Shown here in pieces: positions 61,326 through 64,000 of a DNA stretch of 64,000 nt (its first letter is position 1; each line of letters starts with the position of its first letter). The position numbers and the translations under genes were made by a program. Under the pieces are notes generated by a model. It was not told the origin of the DNA and ran no database searches. It saw nothing but the letters and a program-made list of their open reading frames with translations. The stretch is from UBA6770 sp965660875 (GTDB lineage: Bacteria > Bacteroidota > Bacteroidia > Flavobacteriales_G > Salibacteraceae), in contig CBFIBQ010000001.1 in NCBI GenBank assembly GCA_965660875.1, positions 1 through 64,000 on the forward strand, written 5' to 3'.

Positions 61326-61712
61326 ATGGATAAACAGGATATTTCTACACGTTCAGACATTGAGTTGCTTGTCTTTAAGTTCTATGAAAAAGTAAAAATT
61401 GAACCCACCCTTGGGCCAATTTTTATGAGGAGTATAAAAGATTGGCCGAAGCATCTAGACATTATAAGTGACTTTTGGCAATCGCAATTACTCTTCAATA
61501 AACGCTACAGAGGAAATCCGGCTGAGGCGCATGTTGCGGTTGACAAAAAAGAAGGAAACGTTATATCTCCTGAGCACTTTGGCCTTTGGATGAACTTATG
61601 GTTTGAAACAATAGATGAATTACATACTGGCGAGGTGGCTGACAGAGCAAAACGAAATGCGCGAAAAATGAACACGCATTTATTTTTAAAAATTTGGGAA
61701 GCCAGACAATAG
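61326..61712 (+). CDS. Group III truncated hemoglobin
   Basis: This 128-aa heme protein matches the truncated-globin fold of group III (about 125-135 aa): FYEKVKIEPTLGPIF at the A-B helices, DFWQSQLLFNKRYRGNP, and a candidate proximal His in EHFGLWMNLWFETIDELH. Group III globins bind O2 or NO; their roles are mostly unknown. It is divergent from tryptophan 2,3-dioxygenase across an FNR-like box. Its stop lies 1 bp from the stop of the convergent M1 peptidase gene. Confidence 0.92.
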   Translation: MDKQDISTRSDIELLVFKFYEKVKIEPTLGPIFMRSIKDWPKHLDIISDFWQSQLLFNKRYRGNPAEAHVAVDKKEGNVISPEHFGLWMNLWFETIDELHTGEVADRAKRNARKMNTHLFLKIWEARQ

Positions 61713-61713
61713 C

Positions 61714-63660
61714 TTAGTGCTTCACGAAACGCAAACGAGTCAACCTATCCGCAGTGTTAAGCTCGACACTATATATCCCTGCGGATAAATCACCCGTGTT
61801 TAACCTCAACTCATTTCCAATTAACTCACCGCGTTTTACCACTCGTTGTTGACTGTCAATTATCGTTACGCCATGCGGACCTAACGTCGTATTTGTGTTT
61901 CTAATTTTCTTTACTACCAAGTAGTCCTTACTTGGATTTGGATACAAGGTAAATGCATTGTTTAAACCTGCGCTTTCTTCTAAACCAACATTAATGTGTG
62001 TTCCTTCAATCACCTTTCGTTCGCCAATAAGCACATCGTAATCCGGATCAATTTTTACACTATCTGGCAAAGCAGAAAAAGTTACTGTAAATAACTCAAT
62101 GGACTGAGTAATATCGAGCTCGAAATCCTTGCGCACCCCATTTTTATAGACTGCAACGGGTACTTTAAAATCAAATAATGGAGACAAAGCACTGCTTCCT
62201 GTTTGTGACAGCTCCATATAGAGTTGGTTGCCATCTAGGGTATATAGTAGCTCTAAGTTAGGATGTCCTTCGCCTTTATACCAGTCATCAAAAAACTCGG
62301 TTAAATCTCTTCCACTAGTGCGCTCCAAATGACTGATTAAATTTATGGTTTTAGCGAATTTATGGTTCAAATTGGGATCATATAAAAAATTATGAATGCC
62401 CGAAAAGAAAGCGTTATCACCAATTTCGTGTCTCAGCGTATGTAACACATATGCTCCTTTATTGTAAGTGAGCCTGCTACTGAAAAGTATCGAAAAATTC
62501 AAGGTGTCCACTGGAAAAACTGAACCCGTATTCGTCCGTGTAATAAAATTAGTGACGTTGCGCTTCCAGCCCATCCAGCTGCTATTTCCAAAACCCGCTT
62601 CATGGGTTAGGGCAGTTAAATAGGTAGCGAAACTCTCATTGAGCCAAATATCCTCCCAAGAACCGCAAGTCACCATATTTCCGAACCACTGGTGCGCTAA
62701 TTCATGTGCCACTAAGGGTTGATTTAAATCTTGCATGTGTGACATAGTCTGATGCTCCATACCACCACCCATACTTGTTTGCACATGCCCGTAATGCTCT
62801 CGGTTAAACGGGTACTTGCCGAACAAAGAGTCAAACAAGGCAAAGGTTTCTATTAACTGATTTTCCGCGTTTGCAACCCAAAACTCTTGTCCTTTAAATA
62901 CATAGTTCTCCACTCTAATTGAGTCACTCGACCATTTCAAGTCTTGGGATATATGGCTGTATTCACCAATTGAAAATGCTAGTAAATAAAATACCATTGG
63001 ATAGCTGTGTTTCCAATGTGAAACGGCATTGGACCTGGAGCTATCCACCGCTTGCAATAGGCCGTTAGTTACCCCAGTGTATTGTTTGGGATGTACCAAG
63101 TAGATATCGCAAGAATCAATTTTATCTTGCAAGCTCATGATACACGGCCACCAATAGCGTGCACCGTATGGCTCGCTTCTCGTCCACACATGTTTATCAT
63201 CCGACTTGAAATAATTCTGAATATCTGGACCCTGAGGAACTCCGCTGTAAACGATTCTAATTTTGTTAGACGAGCCAATTGATTGAGTCGCAGTCAATGG
63301 AATAACCAAGAAGTTATCTGCTCTATAATAGTTCAGGTTTTGGTTGTTATTATCCTGAACAGTAGCAACCCTCATAGTTTTTGAACTATCAAAGTCCAAC
63401 CACAAGGTATCAATTGATTGGCTTAGAGTATAGGAAATGGTAACATCGCCATAAATTATTTGTCGATTAGGTTGAGCATCCATGCGCATGTTGACATGTG
63501 TAATGTCTAACAAAGGAGCTGAAGGAGATTCACTTCTGGATGAGACATTGGGTTCGGAATGCTCCAACACATGATATTTATATTCTACTGGAAAAACCTC
63601 TTGTGCTTGGATTGTTGCACCTATCAATAGGGAAAGTGCAATCATTGAAAATACCTTCAT
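61714..63660 (-). CDS. Secreted M1-family metallopeptidase with T9SS sorting domain
   Basis: This 648-aa zinc aminopeptidase has a signal peptide (about 1-19), an N-terminal beta domain (about 50-230), the catalytic HELAH motif followed 18 residues later by Glu (WLNES), and a C-terminal T9SS sorting domain (FTLYPNPSKDYLVV...LSAGIYSVELN). The substrate-binding GxMEN motif reads GGMEH, which is a variant of the classical form. It is probably secreted or surface-bound and degrades peptides for nutrition. Confidence 0.93.
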   Translation of the reverse strand: MKVFSMIALSLLIGATIQAQEVFPVEYKYHVLEHSEPNVSSRSESPSAPLLDITHVNMRMDAQPNRQIIYGDVTISYTLSQSIDTLWLDFDSSKTMRVATVQDNNNQNLNYYRADNFLVIPLTATQSIGSSNKIRIVYSGVPQGPDIQNYFKSDDKHVWTRSEPYGARYWWPCIMSLQDKIDSCDIYLVHPKQYTGVTNGLLQAVDSSRSNAVSHWKHSYPMVFYLLAFSIGEYSHISQDLKWSSDSIRVENYVFKGQEFWVANAENQLIETFALFDSLFGKYPFNREHYGHVQTSMGGGMEHQTMSHMQDLNQPLVAHELAHQWFGNMVTCGSWEDIWLNESFATYLTALTHEAGFGNSSWMGWKRNVTNFITRTNTGSVFPVDTLNFSILFSSRLTYNKGAYVLHTLRHEIGDNAFFSGIHNFLYDPNLNHKFAKTINLISHLERTSGRDLTEFFDDWYKGEGHPNLELLYTLDGNQLYMELSQTGSSALSPLFDFKVPVAVYKNGVRKDFELDITQSIELFTVTFSALPDSVKIDPDYDVLIGERKVIEGTHINVGLEESAGLNNAFTLYPNPSKDYLVVKKIRNTNTTLGPHGVTIIDSQQRVVKRGELIGNELRLNTGDLSAGIYSVELNTADRLTRLRFVKH

Positions 63661-63739
63661 TTGGCAATTATACGGCTAATTAAGCATCGTATTCAAAGTA
63701 TTTTCTATTCGAAATGGTGACCTTATTTACTTTTGATTT

Positions 63740-64000
63740 ATGATATACCCACGACTCTTTCCGCTTCTTTTTATGTTGGCACTCTTGAGTGCTTGCACGA
63801 ATAAAAATAGAGACATGCCTCATTCATGGAAAGGTATACTCAGCTTGACGAAAACCAAAAACCTACCGGTTAATATAGAGTTCTCGCTGAATGAAGTAGA
63901 TAGCACTTTTACAATACACAACGGCACCGAGCAACTTGCATTTCCTATTGAAAATGGTCCTGATGATAGTTTGAAAGTGCAACTTCAACCCTATGAAAGT
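63740..64000 (+). CDS. Lipoprotein, N-terminal part (partial), possibly TlpA-like
   Basis: The frame opens at 63740 and runs beyond the window without a stop, giving 87 residues. It has a lipoprotein signal (LALLSAC, Cys near 19) followed by SWKGILSLTKTKNLPVNIEF and later DSLKVQLQPYES. This layout resembles the N-terminal beta domain of TlpA-type disulfide reductases in Bacteroidota, but the thioredoxin domain would lie outside the window, so the call is tentative. It is divergent from the M1 peptidase gene. Confidence 0.6.
   Translation, partial: MIYPRLFPLLFMLALLSACTNKNRDMPHSWKGILSLTKTKNLPVNIEFSLNEVDSTFTIHNGTEQLAFPIENGPDDSLKVQLQPYES

Noticed and set aside
62720..62780. GGMEH instead of GAMEN in the M1 peptidase
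   Set aside because: The zinc motif is complete, and from memory this variant occurs in other secreted Bacteroidota M1 enzymes, so it is weak evidence for novelty.
1..64000. tRNA, rRNA, CRISPR array or phage genes
   Set aside because: I looked for cloverleaf-like sequences, regularly spaced repeats and phage or transposase motifs and saw none that I could support.

Overview
The window reads as chromosome of a low-GC member of the Bacteroidota, most likely a Flavobacteriales-type marine or aquatic bacterium. Support comes from several type IX secretion (T9SS) C-terminal sorting domains, the gene order acpP-fabF-rnc-IPExxxDY-pyk, many lipoproteins with short lipoboxes, the near absence of Shine-Dalgarno sequences, and repeated TAnnTTTG promoter elements, the -7 consensus of this phylum. 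I saw no rRNA, tRNA, CRISPR array, prophage or intact insertion sequence. It looks like core and lightly accessory chromosome.

Layout. 1-5 kb: a tripartite RND efflux operon (outer-membrane channel cut by the window edge, adaptor, pump). 5-8 kb: a SulP anion transporter with an unusual C-terminus, then a small membrane protein divergent from a Crp/Fnr regulator with an FNR-like operator between them. 8-14 kb: a lipoprotein protease, a T9SS surface protein flanked by an 89-bp direct repeat carrying a broken copy of the next gene's 5' end, a PH-domain protein, a methyltransferase, a second Crp-type regulator and an outer-membrane protein. 14-19 kb: two tandem paralogous histidine kinases and an AGCS symporter with a long extracytoplasmic N-terminal extension. 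19-27 kb: small membrane proteins, transporters, an envelope lipoprotein/outer-membrane pair, a nucleoid-associated protein, a flavoprotein and an ECF sigma factor with a membrane partner. 27-33 kb: bacilliredoxin and the conserved pyk...acpP cluster plus pheS. 33-47 kb: a membrane phosphoesterase, moaA, an OmpA-like lipoprotein, recJ, a kynurenine-type aldehyde dehydrogenase, an exported asparaginase-family enzyme, a ClC channel and a DnaG primase whose zinc ligands are all replaced. 47-54 kb: three T9SS/envelope cargo genes, a MltD-like transglycosylase, a DUF4837 lipoprotein and recO. 54-64 kb: a LamG-T9SS protein, a metB-like gene with an SDR, DUF3298 and DUF2147 proteins, a serine hydrolase, tryptophan 2,3-dioxygenase divergent from a truncated globin across a second FNR-like box, a secreted M1 peptidase and a lipoprotein cut by the window end.

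How the parts relate. Housekeeping genes for replication, repair, fatty-acid synthesis and glycolysis are interleaved with envelope genes. Three regulatory patterns recur: (i) -7 promoter boxes only 4-9 nt before start codons at nine genes, which predicts nearly leaderless mRNAs; (ii) two FNR-like palindromes with the same geometry before a Crp/Fnr gene and a globin gene; (iii) a 12-bp motif in the same orientation before a lipoprotein, acpP and an Omp28-type gene. No single new multi-gene system stands out. The strongest oddities are the SulP-NTF2 fusion, the zinc-less DnaG, the AGCS fusion and these regulatory patterns. All family calls come from reading motifs by eye; no database search was run.
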